A DNA stretch of 64,000 bases, taken from the NCBI GenBank assembly GCA_005408345.1, contig SEMN01000322.1, forward strand, positions 186,001 through 250,000, read 5' to 3'. Source of the stretch: Macquaria australasica (Eukaryota; Chordata; Actinopteri; Centrarchiformes; Percichthyidae). Under the pieces are notes generated by a model. It made no database searches. It was given only the letters and a program-made list of their open reading frames with translations, and was not told the DNA's origin. Numbering within the stretch: the stretch's first letter is position 1; each line of letters opens with the position of its first letter. This document shows, one piece after another, positions 11,401-21,829 of the stretch. Position numbers and translations under genes: made by a program.

Positions 11401-14400
11401 TCTAACTTTATTTCCTCTGTTAGTCTTTTACCTGCTTCCTCTGCTGCGTTAGTCATTCAAACTGTTATGAAGGCTGTTGTCATGAAAACGCCTTTGCTCA
11501 CTCTTTTCAAGAAAATCATAAACTTCCTTCTCTGCAGCTGTAGATAATATTTATAATGTTTATTTCAGCAGTTTTTTCTGTAGCTTGAAGCCATCTTAAT
11601 GTTGCTTTCTGCTGACTGGTATCTTCCCTCCGTGGTGTGGCAGCTGTTCAGAGAGGGTTCTCTGTCTGAATGTTTTCCTACTAAGTGATATAGGTGCTGA
11701 TATCCTGCAGCATTTGCTTTCTGCTGCTGAAGTTCGACACCACTGAATTGACAGTTTTTTGAACAAGTCTGTATTCATGTGGGGTCTGATCGCTCTCTTT
11801 ATGAGAGACTGGTTTATTTGATAAGAAATAAGGCTGCAGGAATAAGGAATATTTTCATTATTAGTTAATCTGTTGATCATTTTTGTGATTAAGCAATTAA
11901 TTGTCTATAAAATGTAGGAAAATAGATTTTTCCCAGAGCCCAGGGTGACATCTTCAGATCACTTGTTTTGTTCAACCAACAGTCTAAAACCCAAAGATTT
12001 TCAACTTAAAATTATTTAAAAAGCAATAGGAAAATAGCAAATCCTCACATTTTAGGAGCTGGAACCAGCAGATGTTTGGCACTTTTGTCTGATAAATGAC
12101 TTAAAGGATTCATTGATCAATCTAATTATGAATAAAAATGTTTACAGTTATAACAAAACCAGCAGCATCACCATCACCATCGTAACACTGATAGTACTGA
12201 ACAGCTGAATTAAATAGTACATTTTGTTTCTCTCATGTAAAAGTAACAAGGGAGTTGCCGATAAATATTCATGTGAAGAAGGGGGGAAAGCGGCATTTGA
12301 TCAATTTTCTGTCTGTCCTCTCATCGAGTTGTTTCTGCCTTTTCAGCCTCTCAGGATGCAGCCCACGACATTGAGACCCTGCTGAGATATAAGGTCAGTA
12401 CAGAGGGAGATCAATAGAGCGGGCATGCCCTTGCCTTATTGTGATCGCATGTGTACTGACATGAGATTAGAGGCAGCCATGTAGGTGTGCTTTCCTGCGG
12501 GACGGCGACAGCCAGCCAATAGCCAGAGGAGCTTCGTGACTCATGCAGTGACAATTTAGCTCAGTAGAGGGAGTAAATGATTACAGTAAGTCTCTGCTTC
12601 TGCACATCAGAGAAATGTGACTACTCCTCTCTGCAGTGGCTGCTCCCAGGCACAAGCATATTGCTGCCTGTGCAGTCTTAGGATGATGAATGGGAGAGAT
12701 TACAAATACCTTCACTTCCTGTTACTGCAATGAAATCTTGACTGCCTAATAACCAAACCAGCCAGGGTTTCCCAGATAGCTATTAAAGCTCAGAAGACCT
12801 GGCAGTGGGCTCAAATGACATTTTATAAACTGATCTGTTCTTACCAGTAGAACATTTAATACACATTTTCTGGTATCTCAGTAAAAAGACCGTAACATTG
12901 TGTGTTTGTGGGGAAATCAAATCTCGGGATATAATATATATATATATATATATATATAACATAGAACATAGAGGAACTTGGTTATTTATCTCCCTGTTTC
13001 AGTGATTCTAATATAGTCCAGGTTTCTGATGGTCTGTGTCGGTGCAGGTTTGTCTTTGTCTCCTCCACATCCAGCAAATCTGTCTTTTCCGTTGTGAGTT
13101 ACCTAAAACAGGTGAGGATGAACCGACTTTGGTTTCTGGCTGCATTTGCCGCTCTGCTGGATTCAGCTTCTCTATCAGATCTCTAGTAACGGATGAAAAG
13201 AGCAACCAAAAAATTAAATTGTATCATCTGCATTACCGAAGTCAGCAGGCGCACCCAAATCATCAATCATGATATGTTTTTGTTTCACTGACTAATTACT
13301 ACATAACTCGATTTGAGAACGCACCTGCGAACATGGCAGAGAAAGATCAGAAACATGGTTATGGTGTTAATATTTAGCGTACTATAGCCAGCAGGTTTCT
13401 CAAAATATATTTAAGTATTTATTATGTTATATATATACATATTTTGATATATATCCTTTTATTCTATATTTAGGTTGTAGATTATAGGCCAGGGGCAAAG
13501 AAAATAGTTATTTTTTTCAGTTGATTAAAGAGCAAACTACTTAAATACATGAATAAATTAACACATAACCAGGATTTGCTAAAATCCTGTTCATAACCAG
13601 GATATTAATGTGCATGTAAACACACTCAGTTGGTGATGAAATGTGCTCTGTACCATCCTGTGTTCTTATTATTATTCTATATTTTTATTGTAAACAAATC
13701 CCACTGCTTCCTACTGAAGTTTTTTAAAAACGACTCACAAATATGTAGTTTCATTTTTTTTAAAGGCTTAGTAATTTCCTAAAACAGCTGGGCACTGTAG
13801 TTTTTAGTAAATCTTACACAAACATTAGTATACAGTGCATTTGTTGGGGACTACTTTCTGCCATGCATTAATCCACATTTGGTGCTCTAGTGAGTATTTG
13901 GGGCAGCAGGGTGGTGTGTGTGGGATTGAGTCAAAATAAACTATGTGTGTGTGTTCATGGTGATGAAGGAACATGTCACCCAGTGCAACAGTGTGTTTTT
14001 AATAGTTTTTGGACAACCATGGAGCTCTATGGCACAGAGGAAGAAGATATATTAGACTTTGGATACACACCCAATACTTGTTAGTAGGATCAATTCACTG
14101 CTGGTTTTGGTCTTTACATGGGATTTGTTTACGATTATAAAAATATAGAGTATTAGCAGATTTATCCTTTAACTGTTAGATGTTACAAGCAGTCCAAAAG
14201 CAGGAGACATCAGTACGATGCTAAGATGTAGAGCAGGAGAGAATTTAGCCCTGAAGCTAAATTTAAGTGAGAGCAGACAGATACTGCAAAATGAATTGGA
14301 GCCATCTGTCTTCTTTCACGTCTCCCCCTTCTCCCTCTTTGTCTCTCTCTCTTTCACTCTCTCCTCTTCATCTTTCTTCCCCCTCTTTGTCAACCCTCTT

Positions 14401-14682
14401 TCTCACTCTGTCTTTCTTCCCTCTCACTCATGTCATCAATATGGCAAAGCGAAAAAATAGCCTTTAAAGCAAGTCAATGCTCAGGGGTCATCTGCTCAAG
14501 GAGTTTGACGTCTCTTTCTCCTTGTCAGGTGTCTCATGTGCTAAACGTGGCCTATGGAGTCGCTAACCTGTTCCCAGATCAGTTGGTTTATAAGACGCTC
14601 CAGATCCTGGACCTCCCAGACACTGACATCACTTCATATCTTGGGGATTGCAGCTCCTTCATAGATCAGGCACGAGAACAGG

Positions 14683-14724
<42 letters not shown>

Positions 14725-15704
14725 TAGCATGTAATCATCCACTTGTGCACACTGACAGATGACAGAGGTGGAGGAAGCATTTAAACTTTAGAAAAGTAGC
14801 AACACTTTAATGTAAAATTGCCTGAATTTTACTTCATATTTTTAAAGAAAAGTTAGAGTATGCTGTACGATGAGTATAAAGTTTTTTTTTACTGCAGTCT
14901 CCGCTGGTTTTGGGCAAGGAAGAGTTCGGCACATGAACCCTCTTAAAACTATAAATTGTTGTTTTTACACATTAGTTTTGTACGGATTAAACAAACAAGA
15001 TACAACATATTATTTAGTGAGATTTATAGGTGCTGGTAGGCAGATTTTGTTACCTAAGGGCTGGGCCAGGCTAGCTGTTTCCCCGTTTCCAGTCTTTGTG
15101 CTAAGCTAAGTTAGTTCATATTTACCGTACTGACATGAGAGTGGTATCAATCTTCTCTTCTAACTCTCGGCAAGAAAGCAAATAAGTAATAATAATAATA
15201 ACTCCCAAAATGTCAAACTATTTCATAAGAAATGTTATCAGTATTATCGGCAAAATGTGCCTAAAACTTTAAAAGTAAAAGCCTTTTTCAGTCTTATGTG
15301 TTTATATAGTTTATTATTGGATTAATATACACAATTCTGATAAATACAATTTGATTCTGATTCTTTTAAAAGCAGCATTTTAATGTTGTAGTTTGTTGAG
15401 AGGTAACTCATTTTAACTACTTTACATACTTTTGGGTAGTTTAATTAATTGTACAACAATGCATAATATTTTATATGCCCATTATAGGTTTTTAAAACCT
15501 TAATCTGCCAAGTATGTAGTAAATACAGCCATCAGATAAATGTAGTGCAGTAAAAAGCTCCATATCTCCTCCTGAAATCTAGTGGAGTAGAAGAATAAAG
15601 GAGCATGAAATTTAAACAATTGAGTAAAGTACAAGTACCTCAAAATTCCTCTTTTTGTAAATGTACTTCAGTCATCTTCCACCTCTGACAGACACATACA
15701 CACG

Positions 15705-15744
<40 letters not shown>

Positions 15745-18644
15745 AGAGTTTCATGGTTTTACCAGATAAAAAGTGCATCAAGTGTATTTGAACATTTCTG
15801 TATCTACTTTCTCTCAGGAGGCTCATATAGCCTAAAAATGCCGTCTTTTATATCTGTCTGCTAATTTAACATGTCAGTGTGCACACACAGCTATTATGCT
15901 ACCTCACTGTGATGTATTCACACACATCTACAGCAGTCAGTTATCTGTAACTCTGCACAAAGCCGAGGTGGGGGGACAGAATAGCTATTAAAAGACCACG
16001 CTGGGTAGAAAGTCGTGCTGTATGTAATAGTTTTTTAAGGGACTATTTCCTGGCAGAGGCTTGCATTTCTTCCTCTGTGTGTGTGTGTGTCAAGAGATTG
16101 ACCGTAAGCAGAACATAATGTGATGTGAGCGCTGATATGAAAACACTCAACTCAAGCGCAATGAAATAACAGCAAAACAAGAAACTCTGACAAAACCAAA
16201 TTAAGTCTCCATGTTCGCTGTGATGGATTATCTTGCTTAGGCAATTTTCAGTCTGTAGAAGTTTTCTGTTGTTGTTTTTTTTCTCTGAAGGACGGAAAAC
16301 AAGACCTGATATGTAACTATAGTGACTGCAGACACAGCAGAAATAATATAAAGGAGCAGAGAAACCTTATTGATTGATAGAAACTTATTAAAGACTGATA
16401 TCATTGGTATAGCTTCTCTGTATGTTCTGTATGTGCTTCATTTGATTGTGTTTTACCCAGAGGAACTGCCTGATTGGGTTATATTTTGAAACGAAAGCAC
16501 ATATAACAGTGATGACATGTCAATTACAGCAGCCAAAGCACTGTGTGGAGCCAAAGCTAATTTAAATATCCTGTCCCTCAATGGGTATTGATTGGCATGT
16601 AGAATAAAAATTGTGCTTACAGTTTCTGTTCCGCTCCATTTCAGCCAGAAAAGAGACTTTATTCTACCGATGGAAGACTCCATGTTGAATAAAAGAGACA
16701 AATGTGTCAATATGCTGAGCTTTAGAGCTGAGCCGTGGGCCTGCACGCATTGTCTAAAGATGTGGCTGGAATTTAAAAAATTCATTTCCAGTCTGGCACT
16801 CTAGGCAGTAAAATAACTACATCAACATTAATATTAATCATATTGCAAATTTTGACACACACACACAAACCACAGACACAGATTTATTCCGTCTCAACTT
16901 GCTCTACATGCTCTAATGCTGCTTTCAGAGATGTTGGAAAGTCAGAAATTATTGATTTTTGCGAGGAAAAATGCAGTGAAATGACTCTTCAAGGTGTGAT
17001 TTGTTTTCCAATCTATTTCATGTCATGCCAACATGGTGAACTACACTTATTTATAAGAACGTGTTTATAATTTTTAAATGACAAAAAGCATAGACCAAAA
17101 CATATCTCTTCACTTAACATTAGTGGTATCTGGCCACGTAGAAAACTTTTTGTTATATCAGATATCAGCCTCTGAAACGTCGGCCACAATCCCAACATTC
17201 AATTCAATTTTCTTTATTGGCATGAATGTAACAAGACAATATTGCCAAAGCCTCAGGTAATAATGACATTACAAAATAAAAATGTACAATTAATAACATG
17301 AAGAAAATACATAAATACACATATGTGTATGTTTGTGTTGAAGTTGTTAGTGTGTGTTTGTGTGTGTGTGTGTATTGATGTTGGTGTTGTGATTGATATA
17401 TACAAAGAAAAAAGAGGTGTTGATTTTTTAAATGTCACTCTTTAATGTTTTGAGCACAACAAATTGAATTCCATGCACCTCCATTGTATTGGGGTGGCAG
17501 CAGAGATCACAGAGATTGATATCTCTAAACCTCAGCAGATAAAACCGTACAACTGGGGATAAGTAGAAAAATGTGTTTGTTATCAAGGTGAGCTCACCCT
17601 TTAAAACACCTGTGTGGTGAATGGCTAAACCTATACATTTGCTGGTAAGCTTGTAGTTGCATTGATTCCTACATTCATTGCTAACTGGCTAATTGAACTT
17701 ACCGATATGTATGGAATCAGATTTGTGTCAATATAATCAAACAAAACTTCTTAAACTCCACCCTCAAATTCAGCTAGAAGCCTCTCTCCCAGCTAATTTA
17801 AAAAATGCAACGAGTGAGGGAACAACACCTGTAGGAGGCGTTGTTCTACAGGTGTGTGGGTCAGGGGACACATGGAGACTGACTGACACTGATTATAGTC
17901 TTTTTTAATATAAATATCATGACATAGACAGGTCCCAACCGGTCGACCCTATGTCAGCATTGGCCTTGCAGGTTCAGGGCTGATTTAAAACAGAAGATGG
18001 AGTTTTGAGACATTTTCAACCCATGAAATGCAGATTTTTATAAATTTGGTAAGAAATGTCAATATTAACACCAGCATTGATGTGTTTCATCACAGTACAG
18101 TCATATCATTAAGTTTACAGCTCAAAAAACACATTTAAGTGTGCAGAACCTCTTTAAATATCAAACGAAAATAAGAATTTGAAAGAGAATAAAACTCACT
18201 GAAGCAAACAAAATGTCATCTCAAAAGTAAAACTTATAACTTGCAACCAAATTGTTTGTGTAATCATGTAAACTTATTGGTCCTTTTGTTTCCAGTTCCC
18301 TCTGCTTCTTCCTCACTGATCAGACTTTTTATCCTGACTTGACCACTTGAACGTGTGGAGGTTGTAATTAACGATTTCCGACTTTGACCTGTTCTCCCTT
18401 AATGTTTACCCTCTTAACCTCTCTGTTTTTCCTGTGTCACGCTCCCTTTCTCTTCCCACAGGACGGTGTGGTGCTGGTCCACTGCAACGCGGGTGTATCA
18501 CGCTCCTCCTCCATCGTGATTGGCTACCTGATGTTGAGGGAGGGGCTGCCGTTTGATGACGCGTACAGCCAGGTGAAGCTGGCGAGGCCCTCAATTCGCC
18601 CCAACCCCGGCTTCTACCAGCAACTACAGAGCTACAAACCTTAA
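8251..18644 (+). CDS. DUSP19: DUSP19 dual-specificity phosphatase, four coding exons
   Basis: Joining 8251-8476, 12347-12393, 14529-14681 and 18462-18644 gives 202 codons plus stop, all junctions GT/AG and in phase. The N-terminus (MHSLAQEIQGFSKNRLRKQ) and the body align with vertebrate DUSP19 (SKRP1), a cytoplasmic atypical dual-specificity phosphatase that acts on and scaffolds the JNK pathway through MKK7. The signature HCNAGVSRS gives the catalytic loop HCx5R with Cys150 and Arg156, the same catalytic number as in human. An Asp in LDLPDTD (about residue 119) is a candidate general acid. The protein ends QSYKP, about 15 residues before the human C-terminus (217 residues as remembered). It lies divergent to NCKAP1 and upstream of ZNF804A, as in mammals. 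Confidence 0.96.
8490..9130. repeat. Imperfect (TAC/CTA)n trinucleotide region
   Basis: Runs of ACT/CTA triplets recur at about 8495-8530, 8585-8620, 8790-8830, 8855-9010 and up to about 9125, separated by degenerate sequence. The region lies in DUSP19 intron 1 and creates leucine/threonine-rich false frames on both strands. A related tract lies at 9725-9860. Confidence 0.8.
9725..9862. repeat. Second (CTA)n-type imperfect repeat tract
   Basis: ACTACTACTACTGATACT-style triplets continue the same composition as 8490-9130, within DUSP19 intron 1. They generate a false threonine-rich frame. Confidence 0.75.
10105..10330 (+). mobile_element. Degenerate tRNA-type SINE
   Basis: The unit begins near GGGAGCATGGTG, has CAGCTGGAGGACGCAGGTTG (a decayed internal promoter B-box region), a middle with CTCTGGGGTGCTG, and ends GGGATCAATAAAATAT, the L2-like tail shared by many fish SINEs. 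The box sequences are too mutated to call the parent tRNA. It lies in DUSP19 intron 1. Confidence 0.5.
11832..12135 (+). mobile_element. GGCTGCAAC-type interspersed element, copy 1
   Basis: Starts GGCTGCAGGAATAAGG and carries the landmarks CCCAGAGCCCAGGGTGACATC, CCAACAGTCTAAAACCCAAA and CTCACATTTTAGGAGCTGGAA in order. Two further copies with the same landmarks lie at 54267-54509 and 63454-63791. This is a very common percomorph non-autonomous DNA element. It ends about 210 bases before DUSP19 exon 2. Confidence 0.6.
12347..12393 (+). CDS. DUSP19: DUSP19 coding exon 2 (residues 76-91)
   Basis: After TTTTCAG, 47 bases plus the last base of exon 1 encode ASQDAAHDIETLLRYK, matching the SQDAAHDLDTL segment of human DUSP19 at the start of the phosphatase fold. 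The GTCAGT donor follows. The exon was far too short for ORF calling and was found by matching the missing protein segment. Confidence 0.93.
12934..12958. repeat. (TA)n microsatellite
   Basis: About 12 TA units in DUSP19 intron 2. Confidence 0.9.
14529..14681 (+). CDS. DUSP19: DUSP19 coding exon 3 (residues 92-142)
   Basis: The 51 codons start VSHVLNVAYGVANLF after TTGTCAG and end IDQAREQ before GTATAT. The conserved LNVAYGV strand and LDLPDTDI loop match DUSP19. The loop holds the candidate general-acid Asp. The donor runs straight into a TA/CA microsatellite, so the 5' splice site is embedded in repeat sequence. Confidence 0.95.
14683..14722. repeat. (TA)n(CA)n microsatellite abutting exon 3 donor
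   Basis: The compound repeat begins inside the GTATATATA donor sequence of DUSP19 exon 3 and continues as about 13 CA units. Confidence 0.9.
14763..15687 (-). mobile_element. 925-bp hAT-type non-autonomous element with CAGAGGTGG ends
   Basis: The left end CAGAGGTGGAGGAAG and the right end CTTCCACCTCTG are inverted copies. Flanks ACAGATGA and ACAGACAC share their first five bases, a possible decayed 8-bp target duplication. The right side carries GAGTAAAGTACAAGTACCTCAAAATT, the AAGTACTT-style body of a well-known percomorph element in reverse orientation. A second, truncated copy in forward orientation lies at 58016-58330. The central part (about 15055-15225) is another repeat inserted in it. 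Confidence 0.65.
15055..15225 (+). mobile_element. Repeat with GGCTAGCTGTTTCCCC core, nested
   Basis: Contains GCCAGGCTAGCTGTTTCCCC, GTGCTAAGCTAAG, GACATGAGAGTGGTATCAATC and AACTCTCGGCAAGAAAGC in order, then CCCAAAATGTCAAACTATTTC. These landmarks belong to a fish repeat I recognise from many teleost loci. It sits inside the 14763-15687 element. Its ends are not exact. Confidence 0.5.
15691..15743. repeat. (CA)n microsatellite
   Basis: A CA tract with two early CG interruptions begins four bases after the right end of the 14763-15687 element. That element is therefore bracketed by CA repeats on both sides. Confidence 0.9.
17200..17256. mobile_element. LINE/SINE-tail-like fragment (CTTTATTGGCATGAATG)
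   Basis: The string TTTTCTTTATTGGCATGAATG followed by ACAATATTGCCAAAGC is a recurring fish repeat, probably a short 3' fragment of a retroposon. It lies in DUSP19 intron 3. Only this fragment is recognisable. Confidence 0.4.
18462..18644 (+). CDS. DUSP19: DUSP19 coding exon 4 with catalytic loop and stop
   Basis: After CTTCCCACAG, 60 codons begin DGVVLVHCNAGVSRSSS and end LQSYKP before TAA at 18642-18644. This holds the P-loop HCx5R (Cys150, Arg156), the following helix with IVIGYLML, and the ARPSIRPNPGF segment that closes DSP domains. The C-terminus is shorter than in mammals. The frame stays open upstream into the intron, which misleads simple ORF calling. Confidence 0.96.
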   Translation, partial: DGVVLVHCNAGVSRSSSIVIGYLMLREGLPFDDAYSQVKLARPSIRPNPGFYQQLQSYKP

Positions 18645-18751
18645 AGCTACACAGGGTTTTTTTCCAAAGCTTTCAACCACATCATGTGGCCTTCCTCAGT
18701 GGATGGAGCTGCTCAGTTGTTCACATACATTGAATTTATGTACACGTGATA

Positions 18752-18757
18752 ATTAAA
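18752..18757 (+). terminator. DUSP19: Candidate DUSP19 poly(A) signal ATTAAA
   Basis: ATTAAA lies 108 bases after the stop codon and is followed by T/G-rich sequence. A second ATTAAA lies at about 18981. Either could end the transcript; no AATAAA occurs close by. Confidence 0.35.
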
Positions 18758-19627
18758 GTCGTTTCCGTGAGCCATACATGTATGTATGTTCATGTACTCG
18801 CCCAGTATGTGTTGTCATTTTTAACACTTTGTGTCTTTTGTCTAAAAATATAAAATATTAAGTGAACAACTGTCTCCGTTTCATTCCACAGCAGTGAAAG
18901 CTTGGTTAAGAAACTGATTTCCTATTAGATTTGTTACTTTTGGAGGCACTTCTTGTCTTTGCAGTATAGATTGTTTTCTAATTAAAGACGTAGCAGTTTT
19001 TCCTGAGGTACAGCTTCATCTCTTTCAACAGATACACCATCAGTTATAATGATTACCCTCACCGCTGCATTGTCTCTATCAATTTAACAACTTTGCAAAG
19101 TTGATGCGCTAACCTCGCTCCCTTGAAATAATTAGCTTGTAATTAGCTTGTTAGATAATGAGGGAGAATCCAGTTGGCTCACATGCTAATCAACAAACAC
19201 CTCTGGGACGAGCTCCTGCCGCTGCAAACTCACAGCACACAAAAGGTATCATATCCTAATCAACGTTTAAACGGAAATGAAGTCTATAGATGTGTGTTTG
19301 TTGTTCACCCAGCTGAGGACGTTTACTGATGGTTAATGTTACTGATTAATGTCCACGATGTTGGAGTTAACAGTCCAATCCATAGAGGGGGACCTGTTCT
19401 GTATGCAATCTAAATACATTAATCCAAGTTTTCCATTTGTAAGACAGAAAATCGGAAAATACATGCTGTGGTTTACATACTGTAATCTGCAATGTTACAG
19501 TGACATAAAATAATCTACTGCACCAAAGGAGTTACTGCTTAGATTTGTCTGGTTTTAAAAAGTCAATTTTCAGGCTGAACTTTTGAATTAAAGTGTAGTT
19601 TTTTAACCATGCTAGCAGCGTGGCTCT
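18758..19627. other. DUSP19 downstream intergenic DNA, no gene
   Basis: No exon is recognisable. The part at about 19070-19250 is unusually complex for this region, with repeated TAATTAGC/AATTAGCTTG homeobox-type sites, and could be a regulatory element. There is no direct evidence for that. Confidence 0.4.
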
Positions 19628-19935
19628 AGGGATGGTAATGTCGATTGGTCAGTGGGGCCACCCCTTTAGTCTTAACTGAAATCCGGAATAAAATTTGGAA
19701 CAGATATCCACAGGGCCCTAATGCCTTTACTGATCCTGACTTTTCCTCCAGCGCCACCATGAGGTTGACGTTTGTGGTTTTGAGTGAAATGTTTCAACAA
19801 CTATTGGATGGATTGCCATGAAATTTGGTTCAGACATTCATGTTCCCCTCAGGATGAATTGCAATAACTCTGATGATCCCTTAACTTTTCAGCTAGCGCC
19901 ACCATGAGGTCAAATTTTAGTATGGATTTGGGTCA
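19628..19935 (+). mobile_element. Interspersed repeat with internal direct duplication
   Basis: GATTGCCATGAAATTTGG, CATTCATGTTCCCCTC and CTAGCGCCACCATGAGG are landmarks of a common fish repeat. The unit is present twice in tandem as diverged copies: AAATTTGGAACAGATATCC to GCGCCACCATGAGG near 19690-19764, and AAATTTGGTTCAGACATTC to the same closing motif near 19822-19910. Confidence 0.55.
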
Positions 19936-21239
19936 CAGCTCTTGTTAACTGCTGATATATTACCGCTTCAAAAGAGACATTTGAGCTGGAACTCTTGCTC
20001 TCATTAGAGAGCTCATTTGTCCCCTCTGTGAAAATGCAGCTTTGTAGTTTGTGTCCGTTGCAGGCTGCCGTAGCTCAGGGGAAGCGGAGGGGTGGAGGTT
20101 GGTACTGTGCCAGAGACTTGGAGGAGGAGATAAGTTCTGCCAAACTGGTTGCAATTCCTTGTAGTCCTATAAAGGTCATAGATTATTTAACACGCCTTTA
20201 AAGCCACGGACTGATTGCAAAGAGCAGGCTTCTGTCACCGTTAATAACTAAATATTTGGGGCCTACAGCTTCGTTTTTCCCGATGTGTGTACAACACTGT
20301 CCAAAAAACACACAACTCTGCTTGTTATAGTCTTAAATTGAAAAACAGGCATAAAATATTGAACCAGTGTCTGACTAATGGCAACAGAGCCAATATGCAG
20401 TCTGTGGCAGCACTTGAGTGTAGGGGAGTTTGGCCTTTTCTTTGGTGTTGTTCAATGGTGTATCACTGAAGAGTATCTGCTATGAAGCCAATTGGGTTTC
20501 CCCTGACATTTTTGTGACATTTCACCGTCTGGATGTGACGGTCCACAGTATGGCACAAGCTGTCCCATCTGCAGGGTCTCATGGGGTCCAACCACCATCT
20601 CAGTCTGTGCCGGCCTCAGTATGAGAATATTAACAGACAGCGAGAGGTAGGTTACATACAAGATGCTGAATAATTTCCCCTAAAGCAGCACAATGTTATC
20701 TGGCTTTCATTAGATTTGATGAACTGCAGAAGTGAACAATGGAGAATCCTGGACTGACTTTTTTTCCCTTTTCATTTCCCATCACATGCCCACAAAAACC
20801 AAATCCAATTACAGACTGGACAAAGTGCAAGAAATGATAAATACCAACATAAAAAAAGTGCTTTTTTTTTGTTTGTTTCGTATGTGCATTTCTTTACATT
20901 AGAAGCACATATGCATATAAGCATAGCTGCATGTAGGCCATCTGCATTCAGAAAAGTGAACATTATCACATGTAAATCATACAGTATGTACATGTTAGTG
21001 TTGTGTATGAGTTTATTTGATTGGTGAAGTGTTGATTTTACAGTGTATGTTTCTGTACATATGTCAGCTTCCTATTAATGGGAATAAATCATCCATCCAG
21101 GGTGATATTACTCCATATTTATATAATTAAATTGTGTTTTTGTTGCATTTGTAAAAACATTACATTAAAAATTGTGACATTTCCAGCATAAACTTGATGT
21201 TTTCTTTCTTGTTGGCGAATATACAGACACAGGGAGACA

Positions 21240-21515
21240 AATTCAAGGAGGAAAATACAGACGCTAACATTCAGGGCATGAGGACTCGCTGAATGGTTTG
21301 ATGAGTGTGAAAATTATGTCAAGTATGCAACGGCCTTCACAGCCACCAGATCTCAACCCAACTGAACACTTATGGGAGATTTTTGAAGCAGCTCTCTCCA
21401 TAAAAACACCAAATTAGGGACTGTATTTTGGAATAAGTTCATGCAAACTTGGAGCACTCAAGCTGTTCTGGAGGCTCGTGGTGGACCAAAGCCTTACTAA
21501 GACACTTTATGTCTT
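21240..21515 (+). pseudogene. Tc1/mariner-like transposase 3' fossil
   Basis: In one frame 21343-21417 reads PPDLNPTEHLWEIFEAAL and then meets a stop. The DLNPxEHLW box is the C-terminal catalytic region of Tc1/IS630-type DDE transposases, where it normally precedes the last catalytic acidic residue. Downstream, GCTGTTCTGGAGGCTCGTGG and CCTTACTAAGACACTTTATG match the usual 3' end of this fish element, but about 80 bases between the two parts seem deleted. There is no intact frame and no recognisable left end. Confidence 0.6.
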
Positions 21516-21685
21516 ACCTAAGTGAAGAAACACTTCCAAAACCATCCACTCTTAAACATCTGCTCACCAAGAAACTGCAGTAAAACATTTTCACTCTATT
21601 TTTTGTTTGTCTTCTTCCACATAAATGTGCAGATAGTGAAAATGAATTGCCCAACATTAGCATTATTTCTGTTGTTTTCTCCCTA

Positions 21686-21712
21686 TGTGTGTGTGTGTGT
21701 GTGTGTGTGTGT
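21686..21712. repeat. (TG)n microsatellite
   Basis: About 13 perfect units in intergenic DNA. Confidence 0.9.
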
Positions 21713-21829
21713 CCAATATATTATTAAATACACCAGGCATTTATTTACCACACAATATTATTATGGCACATATTCTAATGATTTCCTCCTAATCTCCCCA
21801 ACCACCAAACAGGATTTATAATCCACCAG

